From Clostridium fungisolvens (lineage in GTDB: Bacteria; Bacillota; Clostridia; Clostridiales; Clostridiaceae), in assembly GCF_014193895.1 (NCBI RefSeq), contig NZ_BLZR01000001.1, positions 1,674,001 to 1,738,000 on the forward strand: DNA of 64,000 bases, in the 5' to 3' direction. Below the pieces are notes generated by a model that was not told the DNA's origin, ran no database searches, and was given only the letters and a program-made list of their open reading frames with translations. This document shows positions 1 through 12,153 of this stretch, piece by piece (positions within the stretch are counted from its first letter, which is position 1; each line of letters starts with the position of its first letter). Made by a program: the position numbers and the translations under genes.

Positions 1-764
1 TTATCTACTGTGAGTATCTCAACACTAGGGCCAAACTCTATAGCTTTATTTATGATTAAATCCAAAACTTGCCTAGTTTCTTCCTTAGTAATATCTTCTT
101 CAATCATTTTATTTCCTCTACCTGAGTAAACTAAATGATAAAAGCAGACCCTAGGGATTTTTTCTTCTTTTATTAATTCAAATATATCCTCTAACTCTTT
201 ATAATTATTTTTATTTATAGTAAATCTAAGACCAACCTTTTGACCAACCTCAATACAGTTTCTTATACCTTGAAGAGCGCTATCAAAAGAACCCTTAACC
301 CCTCTAAATTTATCATGATTTGATCCAATTCCATCAAGACTTACGCCAACATACCCAAGATTTATTTTCTTTAAAGCAGTGCAAGTATTTTTGTCTAAAA
401 GTGTTCCATTTGTAGAGATGGTACTCCTGATTTTTCTTTCATTTGCATATGCTAATAAATCCAAGATGTTTTCTCTCATTAATGGTTCTCCACCAGAAAA
501 CAACAAGGCGGGTACCTTAAACTCCTCTAAATCATCAATGAATTTTTTTGCTTCAGATAACGTAAGTTCACCATTATATTTTTTGCTATCTGAACTTGCA
601 TAACAATGCTTACACTTCAAATTACAAGTTTTTGTACAATTCCAAGCAACTACGGGACCTCTTCCAGGGCTTACCCCGTATTTTTCTAATGAAGCCCCTT
701 CTACATATCTTAAGCTATCCCCATAATTGGTAGAATCGCATAATAGTTTGGTTATACTTATCAT
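1..764 (-). CDS. nirJ1: NirJ1-like radical SAM protein (3' end outside the window)
   Basis: Radical SAM enzyme of the NirJ1/AhbC type, which modifies propionate or acetate side chains of siroheme-derived tetrapyrroles in heme d1 or alternative heme synthesis. 254 residues are visible; the gene runs off the left edge. The 4Fe-4S motif CNLKCKHC gives C47, C51 and C54, followed by SGGEPL (SAM binding) and a conserved run GVSLDGIG. The N-terminus MISITKLL and the stretch GRGPVVAWNCTKTC are typical of clostridial NirJ1. The start at 764 has AGAGGA 12 nt upstream. The C-terminal part, which would show any auxiliary cluster cysteines, is missing, and the partner NirJ2 is not in the window. Family call is strong; the substrate is inferred. 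Confidence 0.82.
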   Translation of the reverse strand, partial: MISITKLLCDSTNYGDSLRYVEGASLEKYGVSPGRGPVVAWNCTKTCNLKCKHCYASSDSKKYNGELTLSEAKKFIDDLEEFKVPALLFSGGEPLMRENILDLLAYANERKIRSTISTNGTLLDKNTCTALKKINLGYVGVSLDGIGSNHDKFRGVKGSFDSALQGIRNCIEVGQKVGLRFTINKNNYKELEDIFELIKEEKIPRVCFYHLVYSGRGNKMIEEDITKEETRQVLDLIINKAIEFGPSVEILTVD

Positions 765-1030
765 ATTTAATCAGTGTCCTCTCTTAACATTAAAGGTGAA
801 AATTCGATACAGCGCTTTAACTGTGTATAAATATTTTATATTAGGAATATAATGCCATGCTTTTTTGTTTTATTATGCATAAGTTCTACGGATTTTATAC
901 TTGAAAGTGTGAGAGTTATTCTACATGTTCCGTAACTTTTTTAAACTTCTATCGTATGAGGTTATATAGAATAAATCAGATGCATATCCTTATTATGGTA
1001 CGTGTGTGTTAAAAGAGGAGTTGAGTAGTT

Positions 1031-1309
1031 ATGTTTAAAAATAAAAAAATAAAATTGATAGCAGTACTGTTTATAATTTTAAATCTACTGATAACATATT
1101 TTTGGATTTTTAATTGGACAATCTTAGACAATACTTTGGGGTACATCTTATGGGTGGGAGATATTATAATCTCTATAATATTAACTATTGTTCAGAAAAG
1201 AAATGAGTTTAAAATATTGTATATATTATTGCTTATTACAACAATTGCCGTAATACTACTTCTCCTAGCAGCTGTATTTATAATATTTACTGTGAGTAGT
1301 ATGGGGTAG
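1031..1309 (+). CDS. small membrane protein, unknown
   Basis: 92-residue protein with three hydrophobic segments (about residues 9-29, 37-56 and 64-88) and a short basic N-terminus (MFKNKKIK). An AGAGGAG ribosome binding site lies 10 nt before the ATG. It stands alone between the divergent NirJ1-like gene and a convergent small gene. I recognise no family; it is probably an integral membrane protein of the cell envelope. Confidence 0.7.
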   Translation: MFKNKKIKLIAVLFIILNLLITYFWIFNWTILDNTLGYILWVGDIIISIILTIVQKRNEFKILYILLLITTIAVILLLLAAVFIIFTVSSMG

Positions 1310-1426
1310 AGGTTTTAAATTGAAATAAATTTTATAAATAAGTATAGGTGTATTATTTATCTTTACTTCTATAATACGTTAAAACATAAAGATATACTTT
1401 GAAATAAATAACACTTAGTGTAATCA

Positions 1427-1461
1427 TAAAAAGTGAGCAGAAACAGAAGTCTCGCTCACCG
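1427..1461 (-). terminator. Rho-independent terminator of the 1470 gene
   Basis: Inverted arms GTGAGC (1433-1438) and GCTCAC (1454-1459) are followed on the minus strand by a T-run. It sits 9 bp past the stop of the minus-strand gene and may also serve the converging 1031 gene. Confidence 0.6.
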
Positions 1462-1469
1462 TTTGTAAA

Positions 1470-1679
1470 TTAAACTTTTTTATATCTTACATGGTCTACA
1501 TCTTCATTTATAACAACAATGTTTTTATAAACGCCTTCTTCAACTTCCTTATTAAAAATAGCTCCATCTTGTGCATGTTCATTTTTGGGTAAAGTGGCGG
1601 ATACCACATCTCTGAATTCAAAATGCTCACCTTCAGCTATTCCATTAAGTTTTTCCATGTCTACATGACTTTTTTCCAT
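1470..1679 (-). CDS. small acidic protein, unknown
   Basis: 69-residue hydrophilic protein (MEKSHVDMEKL...), rich in Glu, Asp and Val, without signal or membrane segment. Two ATGs lie close together. GGAGG is only 2 nt from the upstream one (1685) but 8 nt from the one at 1679, so 1679 is the better start. A terminator follows directly. No family recognised. Confidence 0.65.
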   Translation of the reverse strand: MEKSHVDMEKLNGIAEGEHFEFRDVVSATLPKNEHAQDGAIFNKEVEEGVYKNIVVINEDVDHVRYKKV

Positions 1680-1830
1680 AACCATAACCTCCAGAATAAT
1701 TCAAATTACTTATTTTTATATTTTCCATGTTGAATCTATATATTCATTATTATTTCCGCTGAAGTTGTAGTTTACGAAAGGTAAATTGTGAATTTATGGT
1801 ATAATAAGTTGTATTTCAAAAGGATGATTT

Positions 1831-1905
1831 AATCTATACCTGTGAGAAAATCACGCACCTATATTCTGGGCTTTATAAATTAATACTTGAGCTAGGAACT
1901 CTATA
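1831..1905 (+). repeat. dispersed structured intergenic element, copy 1
   Basis: About 75 bp shared with 28801-28877. Conserved blocks are GAAAATCACGCACCTAT, TATAAATTAATA and GAGCTAGGAAC(T/C)CTATA. In copy 2 CACCTAT and ATAGGTG form a perfect 7-bp stem; here the second arm is ATACTTG, so two pairs are lost. This copy lies about 50 bp before the DUF1349 gene and could be its leader. I could not match it to a known riboswitch. Confidence 0.55.
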
Positions 1906-1961
1906 GTGCCTAATATTTAAATTACTATCAAAATATTTAGTTAAAAGGGTGGATGAGGATA

Positions 1962-2549
1962 ATGAAATTTGATGTTACAGAGCTATTTTGGATAAGAGAA
2001 TTAGAAGAAAAGTCAGTGAATCAGGATAAAATAGTTATGATTACTGAGCCAGGTACTGATTTATGGCAGAGGACTTATTATGGATTTAGAAATGATAATG
2101 CGCCTGCTTTAGTTATGGAGACTGATGAGAAGTTTTTTTCTTTTTGTGTTATGACAGAATTTGAAAGCAAGCATCGTTTTGATCAGTGTGGCATAGTGCT
2201 TTATCAAAATAGTGATAATTGGCTTAAAGCATCTGTTGAATACGAAAATGATGAATATCAGAGACTTGGCAGTGTGGTTACTAATCACGGATATTCAGAT
2301 TGGGCTACAACTGACATTTCAGCTGATATTAAATCTATATACTATAGATTAAGCCGTCGTGAAAGCGATTTTTGCATAGAATACTCTTATGATGGAGTAG
2401 ATTATAAACAAATGAGAATTTGCCACCTTTTTGAAGGTGCAGATAATATAAGATTTGGTGTATATGCCTGTAGTCCAGAAAAATCTTCTTTTAAGGCCAC
2501 CTTTACTAAAATGGAGATAACTGAATGCAAGTGGCTTGAACATAAATGA
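1962..2549 (+). CDS. DUF1349 family protein
   Basis: 195 residues, cytoplasmic, resembling the DUF1349 family (concanavalin A-like beta-sandwich, sometimes annotated as regulation-of-enolase protein). Typical features are the aromatic strands W-x-R-T-Y-Y, the run CGIVLYQNSDNWLKASVEYEN and the C-terminal FGVYACSPE. Two in-frame starts compete. The ATG at 1953 touches the Shine-Dalgarno, while 1962 has GGTGG and GAGG at workable distance, so 1962 is preferred. The dispersed element at 1831 lies upstream. The family's biochemical role is not established; carbohydrate binding is an inference from the fold. Confidence 0.75.
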   Translation: MKFDVTELFWIRELEEKSVNQDKIVMITEPGTDLWQRTYYGFRNDNAPALVMETDEKFFSFCVMTEFESKHRFDQCGIVLYQNSDNWLKASVEYENDEYQRLGSVVTNHGYSDWATTDISADIKSIYYRLSRRESDFCIEYSYDGVDYKQMRICHLFEGADNIRFGVYACSPEKSSFKATFTKMEITECKWLEHK

Positions 2550-2759
2550 TAAATGTTAAATATATTTCTGAAAGTTTCTAAGTCTCAAAAAAGTTTAGTT
2601 GAAATGCCAATGTATAGGGATTTTAATAAGGTATACACTATAAAGTGAAATTTATTAGTATAAAAACTTAAATATAATAGTTTAGGTATATGTACTTGCA
2701 CTTTTATAGGTATAAATTAAGAAGTTAAAAATTTTCTATATATTTAGGAGGTGTTGTAA

Positions 2760-3881
2760 ATGAAAGTTGCTATTATGGGAGCTGGAATGTCAGGACTTTC
2801 TTGCGCTATAACATTAGAAAAGCATGGAATTACACCAACAATTTTTGAAAGCCGGAGTAAGGTAGGAGATAGATTTATTAACTCTGAGGCTATGTTTAGC
2901 ATTTTAAATAGACCAGTTAAAGATTCACTAGAATATATTTCGGAAAATTACAATATAAACTTAGAACCTTTAGATCGTGTCAAAAAGTTAACCATTCATT
3001 CTAAAAATGAAATAGGGAACATTGAAGGGAAGATTGGATATACAAATATAAGAGGCAGGCATAACAATTCATATGAGAGTCAATTAGCTAGACAAATACG
3101 ATCTAAAATTATTTTTAACTCAAACTATGATTATCCGTATTTGTGCAAACACTTCGATTCAGTGGTATTAGCTACAGGGGATGGACAATATGCAGCAGAT
3201 ATCGGAAATTATAAGTGTGATTTAACTGTAACGATAAAAGGTGCTACTGTTGAAGGTAACTTTGTAACTAGTAACCCGCATGTATGGTTCAACTATGATA
3301 TTATACCTAAAGGTTATATTTGGGTTATACCATTTTCAGAAAAAGAAGGTAATATAGTTATTGCCTATCCAGATTATCCTGACAACATAAAATTAGATAT
3401 AGAAGTAATGTGGGAAAAAGCTTATAGCTTAGTAAGTAAGGATTTAAAACAAAGCTTTAAGATTACAGATAAATTTGAAATCACTAGATATATGATGGGA
3501 ATATGTAATAAAGCCAAAATAGACAATACATATTTTGCAGGGAATTGTTTTGGTACCATATCTCCTGGACTTGGGTTTGGCCAATTTGCGGCTATCTTAA
3601 CTGGTGTATATGCAGCTTACGACATTTGTAATATAGGAGTTTATGAGCAATTAACTAAACCATTATTCGAAAACTACAATCACTCCATGACGCTTAGAAG
3701 ATTTTTGGAGAATCAAACTAATGAACAAATGGATGGATATATTAAAAATTTAGATAATAAATTCATTGATTATATAATCGATAACGTATGTAGCAATGAA
3801 AACAGCATTGATTTAATGAAATTATCGACACCTATTATGAGGTTATGGAATAATTATAAAGAACATAGCCATAGTAGGTAA
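2760..3881 (+). CDS. FAD-dependent oxidoreductase, geranylgeranyl-reductase-like
   Basis: 373 residues. The N-terminal Rossmann motif GAGMSGLSCAITLEKHG (residues 7-23) with a following acidic strand end (FES) indicates FAD binding. A second conserved region, FAGNCFGTISPGLGFGQFAAILTG (about 260-283), corresponds to the GD-motif region of the flavin monooxygenase/geranylgeranyl reductase superfamily, with Asp replaced by Asn (GN). An excellent GGAGG site precedes the ATG. Length fits the family. It is a single gene followed by a possible terminator at 3934. The substrate (isoprenoid lipid, quinone or other) cannot be read from the sequence. Confidence 0.75.
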   Translation: MKVAIMGAGMSGLSCAITLEKHGITPTIFESRSKVGDRFINSEAMFSILNRPVKDSLEYISENYNINLEPLDRVKKLTIHSKNEIGNIEGKIGYTNIRGRHNNSYESQLARQIRSKIIFNSNYDYPYLCKHFDSVVLATGDGQYAADIGNYKCDLTVTIKGATVEGNFVTSNPHVWFNYDIIPKGYIWVIPFSEKEGNIVIAYPDYPDNIKLDIEVMWEKAYSLVSKDLKQSFKITDKFEITRYMMGICNKAKIDNTYFAGNCFGTISPGLGFGQFAAILTGVYAAYDICNIGVYEQLTKPLFENYNHSMTLRRFLENQTNEQMDGYIKNLDNKFIDYIIDNVCSNENSIDLMKLSTPIMRLWNNYKEHSHSR

Positions 3882-3933
3882 TGTTATATGAATAGTATCA
3901 GTAAATTTAAGATGGTATGTATTGGTAAAATAA

Positions 3934-3958
3934 AGCCTATAGCTAAGGCTCTCTTTTT
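3934..3958 (+). terminator. possible Rho-independent terminator
   Basis: Arms AGCCT (3934-3938) and AGGCT (3946-3950) followed by CTCTTTTT, 53 bp after the oxidoreductase stop. The stem is short, so the call is moderate. Confidence 0.5.
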
Positions 3959-4080
3959 ACTTAGCAAATGGCTTTATTATTTTGCAATAAACTAGGAAAG
4001 TATATAATTCTTATGTTAGCTAAAGTTAGTAAATTCAATTCATTTAAATTAAGAAGTGCTTCATATTTAGTTTTTAATTA

Positions 4081-4157
4081 ATACAATGAAAAATGAATCT
4101 GGTTGGTATGGTAGATTTTTCTTAGGTGCATTCCGAAATAGGAATGTGTAAAAACTT
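4081..4157 (+). repeat. degenerate ~78-bp intergenic repeat, copy 1
   Basis: Aligns with 17830-17909: both contain AAAAATGAATCT, then TTG.TTG-like bases, (A/G)ATTTTT, CATTC(C/G)GAAA, ATAG/GG, ATG and an A-run with CTT. In this copy CATTCC and GGAATG form a 6-bp hairpin that the other copy lacks. Function unknown. Confidence 0.5.
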
Positions 4158-4358
4158 TAATAGGATATCGACACAGAAAATGGTATATAATATAAGTATT
4201 AAATGTCGGCGAGATATTAGATTAGTAAGTGTTAAGGATAAATATGTTTGATGGACAATCTGTGTACAATTGTATATATCTAAGATGTAATTTTATAAGA
4301 ACTATATCTTAATTTATTACAATGAATTTATAAAAGTTAAGACGTGGAGGAATGAAAA

Positions 4359-5645
4359 ATGCAGTATATAACTGGACTACTTGATCATTATGGATATATA
4401 GTTTTGCTAATTGCATTGACATTAGAATTAATTGCATTTCCACTTCCTGGTGAGCTTCTTATGACATATTGTGGATTTCTAGTAAATCAGCAAAAATTAA
4501 ATTGGTTCTTTAGTATTGCAGTTGCATCAACTGGAACAATTATTGGTGTAACAATTTCTTATTTTATCGGAAGTAGATTAGGTGTTCGCTTTTTTAGACG
4601 ATATGGTCATTATATACATCTTGGACCAAAGGGATTAGAAAAAACTTCAGTATGGTTTAATAAGTATGGAAATAGGTTGCTAATTATATCATATTTCATA
4701 CCAGGTGTTAGACATATTACAGGATACTTTTCCGGTATAACTGAAATTTCATATAAGAAGTTTGCTTTGAATTCTTACATAGGAGCTATATTATGGACTA
4801 CAACATTCATTTCTTTAGGTAAGCTTTTAGGTACTAAGTGGGAAAAGTATCATAAGCTAATTACCCAATATTTAATCATAGGCGGAGTTATTATATCTTT
4901 AATTATAGTCGTTATTTATTTGTATAGGAGCCACAAGCAACAGATTATTGAAGCTACTATAAGAATACTTAGAAAGGCTATGAGAACATTCAATTCCTTC
5001 GGTAAGATTAAAGTTGCAATGTTTAGTGTTTCTGTTGCCTTTGTCACTTTCTTTGCTCTTCTAATAGGTGTCATTGAAGATTTTTTAGCTAATGAATTCA
5101 ATCAATTTGATATAATTGTAAGTTATCTTATGAAGATAATCTTTACTGATAATTGGAGATTCTTGATGAATGTGTTTTATTATCTAACTTCTTTAAAGAC
5201 ATTAATATTTGTTGTTGTTTGCATGATTATATTCATCATAATGAAAGGTATAGATAAGTTTCTCGAAATTAGGTTCGTATTTTTTACTATTTTAGGTGGA
5301 GAGGCTTTACAAACTCTATTAAGACTTGCTTTTAAACGTATGGGACCACTTGGTGTATTATTTTCAGGAAATATTAAATATACATTTCCTAGTGAGCAAT
5401 CTTTAATGGCTATAGTTACATATGGCTTTGTATGTTTCCTCATATTACGCCATACGAAGATTACTTGGCTTAGAATATCATCTGTAGTTATAACTATAGT
5501 AATCTGTTTCCTTGGTGGTATAAGTGTTTTATTTTATCAAGTTCAATATCCAAGTGATATTTATGCTGGATATGTTTTTGGTGGAGTATGGCTAACCTTG
5601 AATATTATATTATTAGAGTGTTATCGTATATTACCTAAGATTTAA
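4359..5645 (+). CDS. DedA (VTT) membrane protein fused to a catalytically altered PAP2 domain
   Basis: 428-residue polytopic membrane protein. Residues 1-200 are a DedA/VTT domain, with the signature FPLPGELLMTYCGF, a later G(S)RLG and FIPGVRHITGYFSGI; DedA proteins are implicated in lipid scrambling or transport. Residues about 225-428 are a PAP2-type phosphatase fold with six helices. The catalytic motifs are changed: PSGH reads P344-S-E-Q347, the SR...H..SD motif has Val390 for Arg and Gln396 for His (YQVQYPSD), and the first motif is KRMGP rather than KxxxxxxRP. The PAP2 half is therefore probably not a phosphatase. GGAGG precedes the ATG by 9 nt. The gene is monocistronic. Confidence 0.85.
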   Translation: MQYITGLLDHYGYIVLLIALTLELIAFPLPGELLMTYCGFLVNQQKLNWFFSIAVASTGTIIGVTISYFIGSRLGVRFFRRYGHYIHLGPKGLEKTSVWFNKYGNRLLIISYFIPGVRHITGYFSGITEISYKKFALNSYIGAILWTTTFISLGKLLGTKWEKYHKLITQYLIIGGVIISLIIVVIYLYRSHKQQIIEATIRILRKAMRTFNSFGKIKVAMFSVSVAFVTFFALLIGVIEDFLANEFNQFDIIVSYLMKIIFTDNWRFLMNVFYYLTSLKTLIFVVVCMIIFIIMKGIDKFLEIRFVFFTILGGEALQTLLRLAFKRMGPLGVLFSGNIKYTFPSEQSLMAIVTYGFVCFLILRHTKITWLRISSVVITIVICFLGGISVLFYQVQYPSDIYAGYVFGGVWLTLNIILLECYRILPKI

Positions 5646-5699
5646 TAAGAAATTGCAGCTATACTGATAAGGTATGTTACTTATTTGTCTTTTAAATTT

Positions 5700-5748
5700 C
5701 ACTTCTAGAACCCACAGAAATTCTGAAAATAGATTTCGACTAGAAGTG
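5700..5748. repeat. inverted repeat upstream of rRNA operon A
   Basis: Perfect 9-bp arms CACTTCTAG (5700-5708) and CTAGAAGTG (5740-5748) with a 31-bp spacer and no T-run. A related hairpin with the same core CACTTCTA lies at 11645-11677 on the other side of the operon. Confidence 0.6.
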
Positions 5749-5771
5749 GTACGCCTATGGATAAACTCCTT

Positions 5772-5836
5772 CATATTAGAATTTTTCAAATAAAGATTCG
5801 TAGAATCATCGAAATATTTATTTTGAGTTTAAGGAT
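5772..5836 (+). repeat. 65-bp dispersed element, copy A (upstream of rRNA operon A)
   Basis: Closely matches 31645-31708, also upstream of an rRNA operon, and more weakly 57037-57089. The common core is AAATAAAGATTCGTAGAATC followed by A-rich sequence and TTTATTT.GAGTTTAA. In copy B the arms AAATAAAGATT and AATCTTTATTT are perfectly complementary. Confidence 0.6.
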
Positions 5837-5889
5837 CAAGTAGGTTATCTGTTTAGAGGAATAGATATTAAATATCAGGGGAATAGTAT

Positions 5890-5924
5890 AAAAGCACTAT
5901 GAATATTATGTTCATGGTGCCTTT
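5890..5924. other. hairpin upstream of rRNA operon A
   Basis: AAAGCACTATGAA pairs with TTCATGGTGCCTTT through about 13 base pairs with one bulged C and a G-T wobble. There is no proper T-run, so a terminator role for the upstream gene is only possible. Confidence 0.4.
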
Positions 5925-6169
5925 AAAGTTTGGCTAATAACAATAATTAGGTAAAAACACTCCCAGGTGTATCAATTAGTGAAATATTTAGGAATATGGA
6001 GATATATTAAAAAAGTGTATAATTAAATTCTTCTCAGGGCATATTACTTATTATTGAGCATCAATAGATGTGATATCATAGTCTATGTCGCTGTAACACG
6101 GTTCGACAAAACAACACAAGATTTTAAAACGAAATTTAAATTAAATTTAAAAAAGTTTTAAAAAATGTG

Positions 6170-6198
6170 TTGACAAAGAAATCTTACAGTGGTAAGAT
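6170..6198 (+). promoter_or_regulatory. rRNA operon A promoter (sigma-A type)
   Basis: TTGACA (6170-6175), exactly 17 bp, then TAAGAT (6193-6198), preceded by a long A/T tract (6121-6168) that may act as an UP element. The sequence recurs base for base before operon B. A boxA-like TGGTCTTTGAAAA lies downstream near 6231. Confidence 0.85.
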
Positions 6199-6344
6199 AT
6201 AAAAGCTGTCAGAAAAACAGCAAAACAACTTGGTCTTTGAAAATTAAACAGAGAAGATAAACAAAGTCTAAAATTAGACTTAAACTAAACCAGCAATTCT
6301 TTTGAAAAAAGACTTACTAAGTAAGTAAGCTATGATTAAACTTT

Positions 6345-7865
<1,521 letters not shown>

Positions 7866-8263
7866 ATGGAGAAATTATTAAGTACTGATGCATTTCAGGC
7901 TTAATATATACGAATTCTGGTTAGAATCTCTCTCTGTTTAATTTTGAGATACCAAGTATCTCAGATTGTTCTTTGAAAATTGCACATAAGTTAAAGTAAA
8001 GATATTTACTATTCTTTGTAATAAATTGACTGATAAGAATGCACGCTAGTATTCAAGTCAGTAGACTGGTTTGTTCAAAAACAAATTATGAAATGTACTT
8101 TTCTAAGTGCAGAACCGTAATTTGCGGAGCAAATTAGGAGTGGCATTAGAACCAAGTAGTACGAGGAAGCGACCGAACGAGCAGCAGAGCTTGTTTCAAA
8201 CAAGTGAGCAGCGCAGTGACGAAGCTGACGAAGTAATACGCCGGTTATAATGACACGACATTA
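7866..8263 (+). other. 16S-23S internal transcribed spacer A, no tRNA
   Basis: About 400 bp. Contains a second boxA-like sequence (TGTTCTTTGAAAATTG near 7968) and, from about 8105, a GC-richer block with repeated GAGCAGC/GACGAAGC-type bases and the palindrome CTTGTTTCAAACAAG. No cloverleaf or CCA-type acceptor was found. The spacer of operon B appears identical. Confidence 0.8.
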
Positions 8264-11167
<2,904 letters not shown>

Positions 11168-11226
11168 AATACAAGTTATTACAAAGTAAACTTAAGTGCA
11201 ATTTTGAAAGAATAATCTTTCAAAGA

Positions 11227-11343
11227 TCTAGTAATGATGCGTCTAAGGGTTACACCCGTACCCATACCGAACACGAAGGTTAAGACTTAGACGGCTGATG
11301 GTACTGCATGGGCGACTGTGTGGGAGAGTAGGTGGTTGCTAGG
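11227..11343 (+). rRNA. rrf: 5S ribosomal RNA, operon A
   Basis: About 117 nt. Contains CCCATACCGAACACGAAGGTTAAG-type core bases, with terminal pairing CTAG/CTAG. It sits 59 bp after the 23S gene; the segment between differs from operon B by one base (AAAG here, AAG there near 11223). Confidence 0.93.
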
Positions 11344-11365
11344 TAATCAGTATCTTACGATACAT

Positions 11366-11396
11366 AAAAGACTTCACAAATGTGAAGTCTTTTTTA
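11366..11396 (+). terminator. rRNA operon A terminator
   Basis: AAAAGACTTCACA and TGTGAAGTCTTTT form a 13-bp stem with a two-base loop and a T6 tail. The same stem ends operon B. Confidence 0.9.
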
Positions 11397-11510
11397 TTGC
11401 ATAAAAAATTATAAAATTTACAAACTGGCTACGCAATGTAAAGATTTTAAGCTAAAGTAGCAAACATATTTAAATTGGTTACTAAAGTAAAAGATAAAGA
11501 CATTTAAACT

Positions 11511-11565
11511 AAAACTATTTTTAAAATTCTACTGTATTCTGATGTAGATACTTAAAAATAGTTTT
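11511..11565. repeat. 14-bp inverted repeat
   Basis: Perfect arms AAAACTATTTTTAA (11511-11524) and TTAAAAATAGTTTT (11552-11565) with a 27-bp spacer. Function unknown; possibly a backup terminator or small-RNA stem. Confidence 0.55.
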
Positions 11566-11644
11566 AAGATGTTAACTAATACGAAGTTATAAAGTATAAC
11601 AGTAAAAAATAAAACTTACCAGCCTTAGTAGAGTGAAAAAGGGC

Positions 11645-11677
11645 CCACTTCTATAGGTAGAGGGATTATAGAAGTGG
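11645..11677. repeat. 11-bp inverted repeat downstream of rRNA operon A
   Basis: Perfect arms CCACTTCTATA (11645-11655) and TATAGAAGTGG (11667-11677), spacer 11 bp. It resembles the hairpin at 5700-5748. A weak T-rich tail (TGTTTAATTT) follows on the plus strand. Confidence 0.6.
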
Positions 11678-12153
11678 TGTTTAATTTCGGTTCTTAAGAT
11701 AACTCAAAGAATTTTTTATACACTTAAGAACCAATTAAAATAAAATATATAATTCTTGGGAGTACATAACCGTAGATCGTATATAAGAGTTAGAATAAAA
11801 GCATTATTTTATAAAAGCTTTTTATACTACTGTGATGATACGATCCTCATAGATATATACGGAAAAGATTTTATGTTTAAAGGGGTCAGATTGATAATAT
11901 TTTAAAAACTATAAAAGTATAGTGAATTTTAAGCTTGAGAAATTATTATAGTAAATACAAAATAATATTTTTTATGAAAATTAAGGATATATACCCATGA
12001 TTTATGCATTGAAAAGGGAGTAAATCAAGGTATATACTGTAAAAAAGTTTGCAGTTGCACACATTATGGAAAATATATATTGGTACTTCCATAAATTTTG
12101 CAGTAAATCTAACTAAAGAGGAATTGTATTACAAGTTTAAGGGGGAAGTTTTG

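Larger units (their letters stand above)
3882..4358. other. intergenic region, no convincing gene
   Basis: Holds a possible terminator (3934-3958), a dispersed repeat (4081-4157) and the leader of the DedA-PAP2 gene. A 35-codon ORF at 3888-3995 has a poor ribosome binding site, overlaps the terminator hairpin, and is not called. Confidence 0.6.
11397..12153. other. intergenic region between rRNA operon A and mreB
   Basis: No gene supported. Contains two perfect hairpins (11511-11565 and 11645-11677) and A/T-rich sequence that must include the mreB promoter, which I cannot place with confidence. Confidence 0.6.

Noticed and set aside
3888..3995. 35-codon ORF after the FAD oxidoreductase.
   Set aside because: Overlaps the terminator hairpin, poor ribosome site, no protein-like features.
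7866..8263. A possible tRNA-Ile or tRNA-Ala in the 16S-23S spacer.
   Set aside because: No acceptor stem, T-loop GTTCRANNC or anticodon arm could be found in either spacer.
12049..12153. N-terminal extension of MreB from 12049.
   Set aside because: No ribosome site, and the extension is absent from MreB proteins; the GGGGGAAG site points to 12154.
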